From Allobosea sp. (lineage in GTDB: Bacteria; Pseudomonadota; Alphaproteobacteria; Rhizobiales; Beijerinckiaceae): a DNA stretch of 64,000 nucleotides. Made by a program: the position numbers and the translations under genes. The stretch spans positions 1 to 64,000 of the forward strand of contig NZ_JAUYTP010000068.1 in NCBI RefSeq assembly GCF_030695125.1, in the 5' to 3' direction. Under the pieces are notes generated by a model. That model was not told where the DNA came from. It searched no databases and saw nothing but the letters and a program-made list of their open reading frames with translations. Shown here one piece after another: positions 1 through 7,910 of this stretch (position 1 is its first letter; each line of letters begins with the position of its first letter).

Positions 1-205
1 TACCCCCAGGGCGGTGCCCCGAAGCCTCCCGGGACCGGGGTGCAAACCCGGCCGCAGGCGCCGCGCCCATCCCCACCAACGGCTTGCCTTCCGGATGGCT
101 GCCCCTCAGGGATGAGGTGGGTCGATTATGGGGGTGGTTGGCGGGGCGGGGATAAGTTTGTGGGGAAATACAGCTTGGCAACACAGCGCTGTTCCCTCCA
201 ATGAT
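1..205. other. GC-rich window edge without a recognisable gene
   Basis: This stretch holds no gene that I can support. It contains a long imperfect dyad: CCCCACCAAC at 71-80 pairs with GTTGGCGGGG at 138-147, with GC-rich smaller dyads inside and to the left. It resembles degenerate palindromic intergenic repeats more than a known RNA. I compared it by eye with SRP RNA, RNase P RNA, tmRNA and 6S RNA and found no convincing core. Base composition changes sharply from about position 150, where AT-richer DNA belonging to the next cassette begins. Confidence 0.3.
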
Positions 206-298
206 TCAACGTAGCGCCGGATGAGTTCGCCAAGCGGGTGATGGATTTCTGTTGCATCCCAGAATTGAGGCTCTACCAATTTGATGGCGGGGGGCGTG

Positions 299-1228
299 AT
301 GAAATATCGACGAGCTTGGGACGGTGGGGAGTGGCAAGGCTACGCTCTCCAACTGGTGCAACTTAGGCATGGGCACCAAAACGTCCAGAGCGTTCCAGAT
401 CATGTAGGCGGCGATGCGGGCCTTGAATTTATTCATATAGGCGGCATTAACGATCCTCCCACACTGTATCAATGCTATGCCCCCGGGGAAACCGTTGACA
501 ACAAGAAAGCAGCGATTGCGCAACGCGCGAAAGCGAACAAAGATCTCCAAAAATTGATTTTAAACAAGGATAAACTGTGTAGTTTACTAAAAAATTTATC
601 GATTAAACGTTGGATATTGCTTTGTCCGTTCCTCGACAACAAAGATGTCATCGGATCAACGCGGGCCAAGGCTGTCGAAATTCGTAAGGCAAAATTACCG
701 TTTTTAGCTGAGGATTTTGATGCTCTGGTACACTGCCAGGAGGATTTCGCTGGCGAGATCGAAATCCTGCGGCAACAAACCATGATGCCAATGACGCTTC
801 CGATTCTAAACGCCGACACCGAGTTCGCTGCTACTCGGGATGGCACAATCGGGAGCCGCATTACCGAGAAGCTGAACCGCGGGTTCAAGGCATCGCTTAG
901 CCCCGAGCAAATTGAACAGAGACGCAATGCCTACGTCCGCGCGCATTTATACCGCGAAAACCTTTTAGAAGAACTCAAGCTCAACCACCCGGCCCTCTGG
1001 GATCGTTCAATTCAAACTCTTTCGGCTGAAGAGGAGCGGCTCGCTGCGGTGGGCGCCAGCTCTGACATTCCCGGGATACAGCTAAAGGAGAGCGTCGAGC
1101 GGATCGAATTGGCCCTCCAAAAAGATCTGCCAAATATGGCTCTCTCGTTTGCGACCCAAGTTGCGATTGGAACCGTAGGCGAGTGGTTGATCCGGTGCCC
1201 CCTCGACTTTCCAGGGGATGACGCATGA
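299..1228 (+). CDS. ABC-3C system effector, Mrr-like putative nuclease
   Basis: First gene of a three-gene cassette. The N-terminal 65 residues look like a Mrr-type restriction endonuclease core: GDAGLE at about 38-43 and the strand YQCY at 57-60 occupy the places of the GDxGID and QxK motifs. The rest is mostly helical and ends with a conserved-looking LPFLAEDFDALVHCQEDF-type segment. I infer a DNA- or RNA-targeting effector of an ABC-three-component conflict system. The usual catalytic Lys after QC is Tyr here, so activity is uncertain. I prefer ATG 299 because a G-run lies just upstream; TTG 281, ATG 284 and GTG 296 are alternatives. Its stop overlaps the next start (ATGA). It is visibly AT-richer than the flagellar genes, suggesting transfer. 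Confidence 0.6.
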   Translation: MKYRRAWDGGEWQGYALQLVQLRHGHQNVQSVPDHVGGDAGLEFIHIGGINDPPTLYQCYAPGETVDNKKAAIAQRAKANKDLQKLILNKDKLCSLLKNLSIKRWILLCPFLDNKDVIGSTRAKAVEIRKAKLPFLAEDFDALVHCQEDFAGEIEILRQQTMMPMTLPILNADTEFAATRDGTIGSRITEKLNRGFKASLSPEQIEQRRNAYVRAHLYRENLLEELKLNHPALWDRSIQTLSAEEERLAAVGASSDIPGIQLKESVERIELALQKDLPNMALSFATQVAIGTVGEWLIRCPLDFPGDDA

Positions 1229-1707
1229 GCCTGACAATTGGGCCGCAGCGGTTCTCCTTCAGAAAAAGACCAATTGCAGTTCCAGGCGATCTTCGGATCG
1301 AGTGGCGAGTTTCGATCATCGTCCTGATGCTGGGCTTCTCCCGATCAAAGCAAGCCTCGTTGGCGAAACTTCACCTCCTTAACGATGCTGTCCGCGCGCC
1401 GAAAGCTGCAGCCCTCCTTGATCTCGTGGTCAGCTCAAGCCCCGGCAGGATACCTTGGACATTTCGAATTGAGCCCGCCTTCGGGCGAGCTATAGACTTT
1501 GTTGTGGGAGACGGGTTGGCCGGATGGACAACAACGGCAGACCGCTCAGCGCTTCAACTTTCAATCAAAGGCGTTACACTATTTGAGTCTCTAAAGAAAG
1601 AACACGATTTGCTGACATCCGAAAGAGATTTGCTAAGCAAATATGCAAAATCGATGACAGAGGCAATTGTCTCCGCGGTTATTGGCGCAGCGCGTAGGGC
1701 GACATGA
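1225..1707 (+). CDS. ABC-3C system middle component
   Basis: A 160-residue protein lying between the putative nuclease and the ABC ATPase, joined to both by ATGA overlaps, so the three are almost certainly translated as a unit. Residues about 25-65 look like a small helical, winged-helix-like region, and residues about 120-150 form a charged amphipathic helix (LKKEHDLLTSERDLLSKYAK). No catalytic motif is visible. The position and size match the small middle components of ABC-three-component systems, thought to bridge ATPase and effector. The assignment rests mainly on context because these proteins diverge strongly in sequence. Confidence 0.55.
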   Translation: MSLTIGPQRFSFRKRPIAVPGDLRIEWRVSIIVLMLGFSRSKQASLAKLHLLNDAVRAPKAAALLDLVVSSSPGRIPWTFRIEPAFGRAIDFVVGDGLAGWTTTADRSALQLSIKGVTLFESLKKEHDLLTSERDLLSKYAKSMTEAIVSAVIGAARRAT

Positions 1708-3740
1708 TTCACATTACCCACCTGCGGCTGCGCGCCATCACTGCCGATCACGTTTATGGCACCGATATTCCATTTGAGGCCGGCCTAAACGTCGTTCAAG
1801 CTAACAATACGTCAGGCAAATCGACATCCCTCCAAGCGATTATCTATGCATTGGGATTAGAGCGCGCCCTTGGCCCACAGCTAGACATACCTCTTCCTTA
1901 CGCCATGCGGGAGAAAATCCACGCGCACGAGGATGATGAATACGAACTCGTCATTCAGTCTTACGTAGAGATAGAAATTCGCAATCATACGGGCCGGTCT
2001 GTAGTAATTCGTCGGGATGTCGTAGGCGGCAAGGATCGTCGGCTTATTCAAACTTGGGCGGGGCCAGGCCTTGCTGCAAATCGAGAGCGCTCAAACCCGC
2101 ACGACTACTACGTCCTTGATGGCGGCGCAGCGCAGGCAGAAGACGGTTTTCATCGCTTCCTCACCAATTTTATCGGGTGGGAGCTGCCAATGGTATCACG
2201 TTTTGATGGCAGCGAGTGTCCTCTCTATTTGGAGGCAATCTTCCCGATGCTCTTCGTCGAGCAGAAGCGAGGATGGTCGACGATTCAAGGACCTTTCCCG
2301 ACATTTCTCCGCATTCAGGATGTTGCGCGCCGCGTTATGGAATTCATGCTCGATCTGGATGTCGGACGAATCCGTCGGCGAAGAGCAGAACTACGCAGCG
2401 CGGTCGCTGCAACAGCCCAACGCTGGGCCCACCGTCGCACCGCATTAGAAGATGTAGCTCAACGCATTGGCCGGCTGAGGGGGGTTCCCCAAGTCCCGAC
2501 AGCCGAATTCGCCCATACGCCTGAAATAATACTTGAGGTAATCCGCAATGGCGAATGGATCACGCTTAATGAAGCCGTGAATGGCGCCAAAGCCCGCATC
2601 GCAGAACTAGAAGGTGTTCCCATCGAGAGCACCGAAGACGCGGTCCCCGAGATGACCTCGCGCCTTGAGGTGGTTCGGGGAGATATTGACTCACTAAGTG
2701 CTCAGCTCGAAGCCATCCGTGCGGAGCACAACGGAGAAGAACAAGAGCGCCAGGCTCTGCGAGCGCGTTTGCAGGCCCTGGAAGCGGACTTGAAGCGTAA
2801 TCAAGACGCTCAGAAGCTGAAGCGGCTTGGATCGCAACTGGGACGCGCTGCCGGTGAGCATGTCTGCCCAACCTGCCATCAAGAAGTGACCGGCGAGCTT
2901 CTGCCGGCCATAGAAGCCGTCGGCATGGGCCTCGACGAAAACATTGCGTTCGTTAAGTCGCAGATGCAGCTCTATAGGGTTGCGCTTGATGGCGTGAACC
3001 GCAAAGTCGAAGACTGTCAGGTGCGCTATCGCGCTCAAGATGAAGTATTGCGCGAGCGGCAATCCGAGCTACGACGTTTGCGCCAAGCTATCTTGCAACC
3101 GAGCGCGTCTCCGTCGCGCATTGCGATTGAGGAGATCGTTCGTCTCCAGAGCTTCTTGGAGAGATCGAACTCTTTTGATGAAGCTGCCGAAATTGCCAGC
3201 GAAGAACTAAAGGCGATGGCATTCGAGTGGAGCCGGCTCCAGCAAGAATTAAAAGCGATACCAGCCGACGAATTTTCTTTCGAAGATACGCAGAAAATCA
3301 ATTCCCTCGAAATATCGATACAGAAACGTATTGGATCGTATGGGTTCAGATCGTTTCAACCTTCTGAAATCGTCCTCTCCCGAGAGAACCAGCGCCCTCT
3401 GACAATAACGAGGGACGCGGACGGAGACGTTGTCGAGAAGGAAATCACATTCGAAGTTTCCGCGAGCGACGGCATTCGTCTAAAGTGGGCATATTATCTA
3501 TCTATGCTGCGCCTACCTGGCAAAACGAACCATGCGGGTCTGGTGATCTACGACGAGCCCGGCCAGCAGGAAATCGATGCTCAGAGCCTCTACGCCTTCT
3601 TGCAAGATGGTGCAGCCGAAAAACGGTCCGACCAACAAATCATCATCTCAACGTCGGAACCTCTGCCCGCCGTTCACAAGGCCGTCGGGCTGAACGGCAA
3701 GGTCATTTCGTTTAGCGGCTTTATCCTGCAACCGCTTTGA
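1704..3740 (+). CDS. SMC/RecN-like ABC ATPase of an ABC-3C system
   Basis: A 678-residue ATPase of the SbcC/RecN/SMC type. The Walker A region at about 32-41 reads QANNTSGKST, keeping GKST but with Asn-Asn in place of the usual Gly-rich start. A long coiled coil (about 220-500) carries a CPTC pair at about 391-394, placed like a zinc hook. A degenerate signature (SASDGIRLKWAYYLSML) lies near 590 and a Walker B with acidic pair (LVIYDEP) near 613-619, followed by an IIISTSEP strand. I infer an ATP-driven sensor of nucleic-acid structure controlling the effector at 299-1228. It starts in an ATGA overlap with the middle component. A bidirectional terminator follows at 3822-3856. Confidence 0.7.
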   Translation: MIHITHLRLRAITADHVYGTDIPFEAGLNVVQANNTSGKSTSLQAIIYALGLERALGPQLDIPLPYAMREKIHAHEDDEYELVIQSYVEIEIRNHTGRSVVIRRDVVGGKDRRLIQTWAGPGLAANRERSNPHDYYVLDGGAAQAEDGFHRFLTNFIGWELPMVSRFDGSECPLYLEAIFPMLFVEQKRGWSTIQGPFPTFLRIQDVARRVMEFMLDLDVGRIRRRRAELRSAVAATAQRWAHRRTALEDVAQRIGRLRGVPQVPTAEFAHTPEIILEVIRNGEWITLNEAVNGAKARIAELEGVPIESTEDAVPEMTSRLEVVRGDIDSLSAQLEAIRAEHNGEEQERQALRARLQALEADLKRNQDAQKLKRLGSQLGRAAGEHVCPTCHQEVTGELLPAIEAVGMGLDENIAFVKSQMQLYRVALDGVNRKVEDCQVRYRAQDEVLRERQSELRRLRQAILQPSASPSRIAIEEIVRLQSFLERSNSFDEAAEIASEELKAMAFEWSRLQQELKAIPADEFSFEDTQKINSLEISIQKRIGSYGFRSFQPSEIVLSRENQRPLTITRDADGDVVEKEITFEVSASDGIRLKWAYYLSMLRLPGKTNHAGLVIYDEPGQQEIDAQSLYAFLQDGAAEKRSDQQIIISTSEPLPAVHKAVGLNGKVISFSGFILQPL

Positions 3741-3821
3741 GACGGTGGATGGCAACCAAGGGCGCGAGCGTTCGCTCGAATCGACCATGTTGACGTCTGG
3801 AGACGTTCCATCGTCCGACGC

Positions 3822-3856
3822 AAAAAACCCCGCGTCGGGAGAACGCGGGGCTTCTT
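3822..3856. terminator. Bidirectional Rho-independent terminator
   Basis: CCCCGCG (3828-3834) pairs with CGCGGGG (3844-3850). Six A residues precede the stem and a T-rich CTTCTT follows, so it can end both the rightward ABC-3C operon and the leftward flgFGAH operon. Confidence 0.75.
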
Positions 3857-4100
3857 GTTGGGCCGCCTGCCCTGAAATGCCGGGGAGCGTGGCGGGCGGC
3901 CGGGTGGGTCGGCGGCTCGGGAGAGACCGCCTGCCGGCTGGCGCGGGGAGAGCGGGGAGCGTTCCGCGCCGGCCGGGATGGGGAAGCGTGTCGGTGAGAT
4001 CCTTCGTGAAGGGCTTGGGGAACCCGCCGTCATCCGGGGCGAGCTGCGACAGCGGCGCCGGCCTTGGTCCATCCTCGGGCGGCGTCCCGCCCTTCGCTGG

Positions 4101-4131
4101 ATCCCGGGACGACCTGCGGTCGCCCCGGGAT
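4101..4131. repeat. Short copy of dispersed GGATCCCGGG/CCCGGGATGAC palindrome
   Basis: ATCCCGGG (4101-4108) pairs with CCCGGGAT (4124-4131), with an inner GACC/GGTC pair. The ends match the longer repeats at 25623, 32446 and elsewhere in the window. Confidence 0.6.
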
Positions 4132-4154
4132 GACGCCGTGTTGGCGTGAAACCG

Positions 4155-4937
4155 CTAGAACGGCAGCAGGATGTCCATCACCTGCTGGCCGTAGCGCGGC
4201 TGCTGGACGTCGGTGATCTGGCCGCGGCCGCCATAGGCGATGCGGGCCTGGGCGATCTTGCTGGACTCGATGGTGTTATCACTCTCGATGTCCTCGGGCC
4301 GGATCACGCCGGCCACGATCAGCTCACGGACCTCGAAATTGACCCGGATCTCCTGCTTGCCTTCGATCACCAGATTGCCGTTGGGGAGCGTCTGGGTGAC
4401 CACCGCGGCGACGTTGGTCGCCAGCGTCTCGGAGCGGTTGACCGAGCCCGTGCCCTCGCTCGAGGCGGTGGAATCGAGCTTCAGCAACGAGCCGGCGCTG
4501 GCGCCGTCCGGCAGGAACTTGTCGAGCTTGTTCTCGAAGCCGAAGGCGTTGTCGGCGCCGACATCCTCGCCGTTCTTGCGGCTGCGCTTGGTGGTGTTGC
4601 TGAGCTGCGCCCGGTCGGTGACCTTGACCTTCACCGTGACCAGATCGCCGACGAGCCGGGCGCGCTGGTCCTTGAAGAAGGCGCGCGAGCCGGTGCGCCA
4701 GAGCGAGTTCGGCGCAAAGGAGGCATGCTCCATCGCCGGCATCGGCATCTGCACGGGCTTGTAGCCCTTGCTCGCGGTCGGGTCCTCGATCGGCGACAGC
4801 GCCGGCGCCTGGCCGACATTGGCGAGCCGGTCGACGGCGCTGCAGGCGCCGAGCGAAACGCCCAGCAGCAGCGCGCCGGAGAGCCTCAGGAGGCGGTGGC
4901 GGGTTTCGGCGACAGGGAGCTTTGACAAACGGGTCAT
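4155..4937 (-). CDS. flgH: Flagellar L-ring lipoprotein FlgH
   Basis: FlgH forms the outer-membrane L-ring through which the flagellar rod passes. The N-terminus is a lipoprotein signal with lipobox LGAC, and the C-terminal half has the FlgH pattern (LVTVKVKVTDRAQLSN near the middle, a VIRPEDI segment, and the ending YGQQVMDILLPF). I chose ATG 4937 because GGAAAG lies about 8 bases upstream; a TTG at 4964 overlapping the flgA stop is the alternative. It is the last gene of the leftward flgF-flgG-flgA-flgH operon, and the terminator at 3822-3856 lies about 300 bases beyond its stop. The order matches flgFGAH clusters in other alphaproteobacteria. Confidence 0.95.
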   Translation of the reverse strand: MTRLSKLPVAETRHRLLRLSGALLLGVSLGACSAVDRLANVGQAPALSPIEDPTASKGYKPVQMPMPAMEHASFAPNSLWRTGSRAFFKDQRARLVGDLVTVKVKVTDRAQLSNTTKRSRKNGEDVGADNAFGFENKLDKFLPDGASAGSLLKLDSTASSEGTGSVNRSETLATNVAAVVTQTLPNGNLVIEGKQEIRVNFEVRELIVAGVIRPEDIESDNTIESSKIAQARIAYGGRGQITDVQQPRYGQQVMDILLPF

Positions 4938-4960
4938 GGCAGGGACTTTCCGTGACGGGT

Positions 4961-6046
4961 TCAACGGGCGGCGGCGACACGGCCGGTCGAGGCCGCCTGG
5001 ATCGAGATCCGGCCTGGCCCGCTGACCGTGCCATGCAGCACGCGCTTGGATTGGGGGTTGGTGACGCTGACGACATCGCCCATCGCGCCGGCTTCGCCGG
5101 CCCGGCCGCGCATGGTGATCGTCAGCCCGCGGGATTCGTAGACCAGGGTGACGAGATCGCCCTTGGCGACGATCTCCTCGCGCTGGACGTCGCCGGCGCG
5201 CAAGGGCGCCCCCGCCATCAGCGCCCGGCGGGCCACCTTGTCGATCGCGGCGCGCGGATCGCCGATCAGATCGTTCGCCTGGCCGTCGCGCGGGCGGCGC
5301 TCGACCAGGACATCGGCCTTGCCCAGCGTCTCGCCGCGGGCGATGGCGCGCCGGGGCACCACGACTTCGACCGTCTCGACCAGTTGACCGGCGATGCGGA
5401 TCGGCTTGAGGCGCATCGCCATGCTGCCGGGCACGCTGACGCGGGCCTGCAGCCGGCGGGTGCGGGAATCATAGCCGAGATCGGTGACCGTGACCTCGCC
5501 GTTGAGCTCGGGCTCGACCGCGATCGCCGGCGCGCCACCGTCGATGGTCAGCGCAAAGGCGCGCGCATCGATGCCGTAGCGCTCCTGCAGGCCGATCTTC
5601 ACCGCCTCCTCGATATCGGACGCCATGATGCGCCGCGCCGCCCGGGTGACCACGACCTGCGCCGCCCCGGCCCCCTCGATCTCGCTGCCCGACTCGATCA
5701 GGCCGGCCGCGCGCGCCGCCTCGACGATGCGCGCCACCTGGATCGTCCCGGTTTCGCCGAGCGCCGGCGCGCGGAAGGCCGGGGTCGCGGCCGCATCGGC
5801 GGGCAGCCCCGCGATCAGGTCGCCGAAGGAGACGAGATCGCGCATCAGGGTGAGTTCGGAGCGCAGCTGCAGCTTGCGCGACGACGCGGCCGCGGGAGGC
5901 ATGCCGGCCGCCGCCGCGACGGTGACGACGAGCGGGCCGGACGCCTGCGGCTGCGCGGCCTGCGCCGACGGAGCCACCAGCAGCGCGAGCGCCAGCGAGA
6001 GCGGGGCCAGGGAGCGCGGAGCGAAAAGGATTGTCGAGCCGATCAT
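4961..6046 (-). CDS. flgA: P-ring assembly chaperone FlgA
   Basis: Periplasmic chaperone that helps assemble FlgI into the P-ring. It starts with a Sec signal peptide ending near SAQA-AQ. The C-terminal third is the SAF-type domain: ARRALMAGAPLRAGDVQREE and a following LVTLVYESRGLTITMRGRA segment. At 361 residues it is on the long side for FlgA, with a larger N-terminal part. Start ATG 6046 follows a GGAGAGG ribosome site. It sits between flgG (17-base gap) and flgH in the same operon. Confidence 0.92.
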   Translation of the reverse strand: MIGSTILFAPRSLAPLSLALALLVAPSAQAAQPQASGPLVVTVAAAAGMPPAAASSRKLQLRSELTLMRDLVSFGDLIAGLPADAAATPAFRAPALGETGTIQVARIVEAARAAGLIESGSEIEGAGAAQVVVTRAARRIMASDIEEAVKIGLQERYGIDARAFALTIDGGAPAIAVEPELNGEVTVTDLGYDSRTRRLQARVSVPGSMAMRLKPIRIAGQLVETVEVVVPRRAIARGETLGKADVLVERRPRDGQANDLIGDPRAAIDKVARRALMAGAPLRAGDVQREEIVAKGDLVTLVYESRGLTITMRGRAGEAGAMGDVVSVTNPQSKRVLHGTVSGPGRISIQAASTGRVAAAR

Positions 6047-6063
6047 GATGCTGCCTCTCCGCC

Positions 6064-6855
6064 TTAGCCGCGGAACATCGAGGTCGTCGCCGACATCATC
6101 TGGTCGGCGGCGGTGATGACCTTGGAGTTCATCTCGTAGGCGCGCTGCGCCGCGATCAGCGAGGACAGCTCGGTGACCGCCTGGACGTTGCCCTCTTCGA
6201 GATAGTTCTGCTGCAGCGTGCCAAAGCCCTCGCCGCCGCCGAAGCCGTCGATCGCCTGGCCCGAGGCCGCCGTCTCGATGAAGAGGTTGTCGCCGATCGA
6301 TTCCAGCCCGACCTTGTTGACGAAGCGCACGAGCTGGATCTGGCCGATCTGCTGCGGCGCGGTCTGCCCGGGGATCGAGACCTCGACGGCGCCCTGGGCG
6401 TTGATGTTCACGCTGGTCGCGTTGTTGGGGATCGTGATGCCCGGCTCGACCTGGTAGCCGTCGCGGGTGACGAGCTGGCCTTGGGAGTCGAGGTCGAACG
6501 AACCGTCGCGCGTGTAGGTGGTGCGGCCATCGGGCATGCGGACGCGGAAGAAGCCCTCGCCCCGGATCGCCAGATCGTACTGCTTCTCGGTCGAGGACAG
6601 GTTGCCCTGCGTCATGACGCGGCCGGTCGAGACCGTCTTGACGCCGGAGCCGACAAAGGTGCCGGCGGGCGCCTGCGTGTTCTGGTCGGAGGTGGCCGAG
6701 CCGGCGCGCCGGAAGTTCTCGTAGAGAAGATCCTGGAAATGCACGCGCTGGCGCTTGTAGCCGGTGGTGCGCACGTTGGCGATGTTGTTGGAGATGACCT
6801 GGACGTTGAGTTCCTGGGCCATCATGCCGGTGGCGGCAGTCTGAAGGGCGCGCAT
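6064..6855 (-). CDS. flgG: Flagellar distal rod protein FlgG
   Basis: FlgG builds the distal rod of the flagellar axle. The start MRALQTAATGM is the family N-terminus, followed by the rod motif VISNNIANVRTTGYK, and the C-terminus has the matching helix LSSLIAAQRAYEMNSKVI. At 263 residues it has the usual length. ATG 6855 is supported by AGGAG about 8 bases upstream; reading further upstream adds 13 residues not expected in the family. It lies 19 bases after flgF in the leftward operon. Confidence 0.97.
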   Translation of the reverse strand: MRALQTAATGMMAQELNVQVISNNIANVRTTGYKRQRVHFQDLLYENFRRAGSATSDQNTQAPAGTFVGSGVKTVSTGRVMTQGNLSSTEKQYDLAIRGEGFFRVRMPDGRTTYTRDGSFDLDSQGQLVTRDGYQVEPGITIPNNATSVNINAQGAVEVSIPGQTAPQQIGQIQLVRFVNKVGLESIGDNLFIETAASGQAIDGFGGGEGFGTLQQNYLEEGNVQAVTELSSLIAAQRAYEMNSKVITAADQMMSATTSMFRG

Positions 6856-6874
6856 GGGTTTCTCCTGTCCCGCC

Positions 6875-7618
6875 TCAAGCCTGCTGATCGGCAAGGCGCG
6901 AAATCGCCTTGCTGCGCAGCTCGTCGGTCTTCGACAGCATGTTGGAAACGCTCTGATAGGAGCGCTGGACTTCCATCAGGCGGGTCATCTCGATCACCGC
7001 CTTGACGTTCGACAGCTCGATCGCGCCGGTCTCCAGGCGCGCCTCGGGGCCCGCCGGCAGCGGCGCCGCGGCCGAGCCGAACAGGTTGGAGCCCTCGCTG
7101 GTCAGCGCCCGGGGATCGGCGAAGCGGACCATCCGGATCTTGCCGCGCTGGCCCTGATCGGTGGAGACGGTGCCGTCGACGGCGATCCGCGCATTGCTCT
7201 CGGCGGCGCCGAACGCGATCGGCCCGCCATCGCCGAGCACCGGCTGGCCCGACTGCGTCACGAGCTGGCCCTGTGCATTGATGTCGAGCGCGCCGGCCCT
7301 CGTGTAGCGCTCGCCATTGGGCGTCTGCACGACGAGGTAGTTGTCGCCGCGCAGCGCGATGTCGAGCGGATTGCCGGTGCGCTCGATCGCGCCCTGCGAC
7401 AGATCGATCGGCGTGCCCTTGTCGATGACGTAGGACAGCGGCTTGTCGGCCGGCTTGAAGCTGTCGGCGCTGGCCTTGGGCATGATGAATTCGTTGAAAC
7501 GCGCCGAGCGCGTCTTGAAGCCGTTGGTGCCGACATTCGCCATGTTATTGGCGATGACATCCAGCTCTCGCCTCAGAGCCATCTGACGCGACAGGCCGAC
7601 GAGAAGCGCGTTCTCCAC
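6875..7618 (-). CDS. flgF: Flagellar proximal rod protein FlgF
   Basis: Rod protein of the FlgF type. The N-terminus VENALLVGLSRQMALRR followed by VIANNMANVGTNGFK is typical of Hyphomicrobiales FlgF, and the C-terminal rod helix MTRLMEVQRSYQSVSNML is present. I set the start at GTG 7618 because GGGAG lies about 9 bases upstream and the family begins with M-E-N; a longer frame adds 20 unlikely residues. It is the first gene of flgF-flgG-flgA-flgH, transcribed from a sigma-54-like promoter at 7690-7705. It is divergent from fliL. Confidence 0.95.
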   Translation of the reverse strand: MENALLVGLSRQMALRRELDVIANNMANVGTNGFKTRSARFNEFIMPKASADSFKPADKPLSYVIDKGTPIDLSQGAIERTGNPLDIALRGDNYLVVQTPNGERYTRAGALDINAQGQLVTQSGQPVLGDGGPIAFGAAESNARIAVDGTVSTDQGQRGKIRMVRFADPRALTSEGSNLFGSAAAPLPAGPEARLETGAIELSNVKAVIEMTRLMEVQRSYQSVSNMLSKTDELRSKAISRLADQQA

Positions 7619-7689
7619 GGCATATTCTCCCGATACACGTTCCGCGGCCGCTTCGACGCTCCCCAGCGCAGCAGCCACGACACACAGTC

Positions 7690-7705
7690 CGCAAGCGCCA
7701 TGCCA
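7690..7705 (-). promoter_or_regulatory. Sigma-54 promoter of flgFGAH
   Basis: On the minus strand TGGCATG, four bases, TTGCG match the -24/-12 consensus TGGCACG-N4-TTGC closely. The predicted start lies about 60 bases before flgF. A palindrome pair lies about 80-98 bases upstream. Confidence 0.75.
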
Positions 7706-7784
7706 GGATGGTTAATCCGCGCAACCCTCTGACAAACATCATGAATGCCGAAACTCGGCGTCGTCCGTAACCCTGCAGGACAGG

Positions 7785-7818
7785 CCCGGCAGGCAAGATC
7801 GACCCGGCAGAAATTGCC
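7785..7818. promoter_or_regulatory. Paired FlbD/ftr-like enhancer sites
   Basis: Two sites 18 bases apart, CCCGGCAGGCAAGATC (7785) and CCCGGCAGAAATTGCC (7803). They resemble the perfect palindrome at 49329-49347 and the pair at 37515. Position upstream of a sigma-54 element suggests binding of an activator such as FlbD; that protein is not encoded in the window. Confidence 0.55.
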
Positions 7819-7822
7819 CTCC

Positions 7823-7839
7823 TTAACGACGCGTTAACC
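7823..7839 (+). promoter_or_regulatory. CtrA-type box before fliL
   Basis: TTAAC-GACGCG-TTAACC matches the CtrA consensus TTAA-N7-TTAA exactly and lies 72 bases before the fliL start. It is one of five such boxes in the window, all before flagellar genes. Confidence 0.75.
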
Positions 7840-7910
7840 GTGACTGTTCAGGGTGTTTTCAAGGGTCCGCACAGGCGTGCGGATCACTGCGAATCCGGGG
7901 CAGGCAGGCG

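Larger units (their letters stand above)
3741..4154. other. Intergenic region between ABC-3C cassette and flgH
   Basis: No gene is supported here. It holds a bidirectional intrinsic terminator near its left end and a short copy of the dispersed palindromic repeat at 4101-4131. The DNA between them is GC-rich with no start-codon/ribosome-site combination I trust. It marks the boundary between the AT-richer cassette and the flagellar block. Confidence 0.6.

Noticed and set aside
1-160. SRP RNA-like loop (TCCGGAAGGCAAGCC) on the minus strand
   Set aside because: The conserved GGTCAGG and GCAGCC parts of the SRP loop do not line up.
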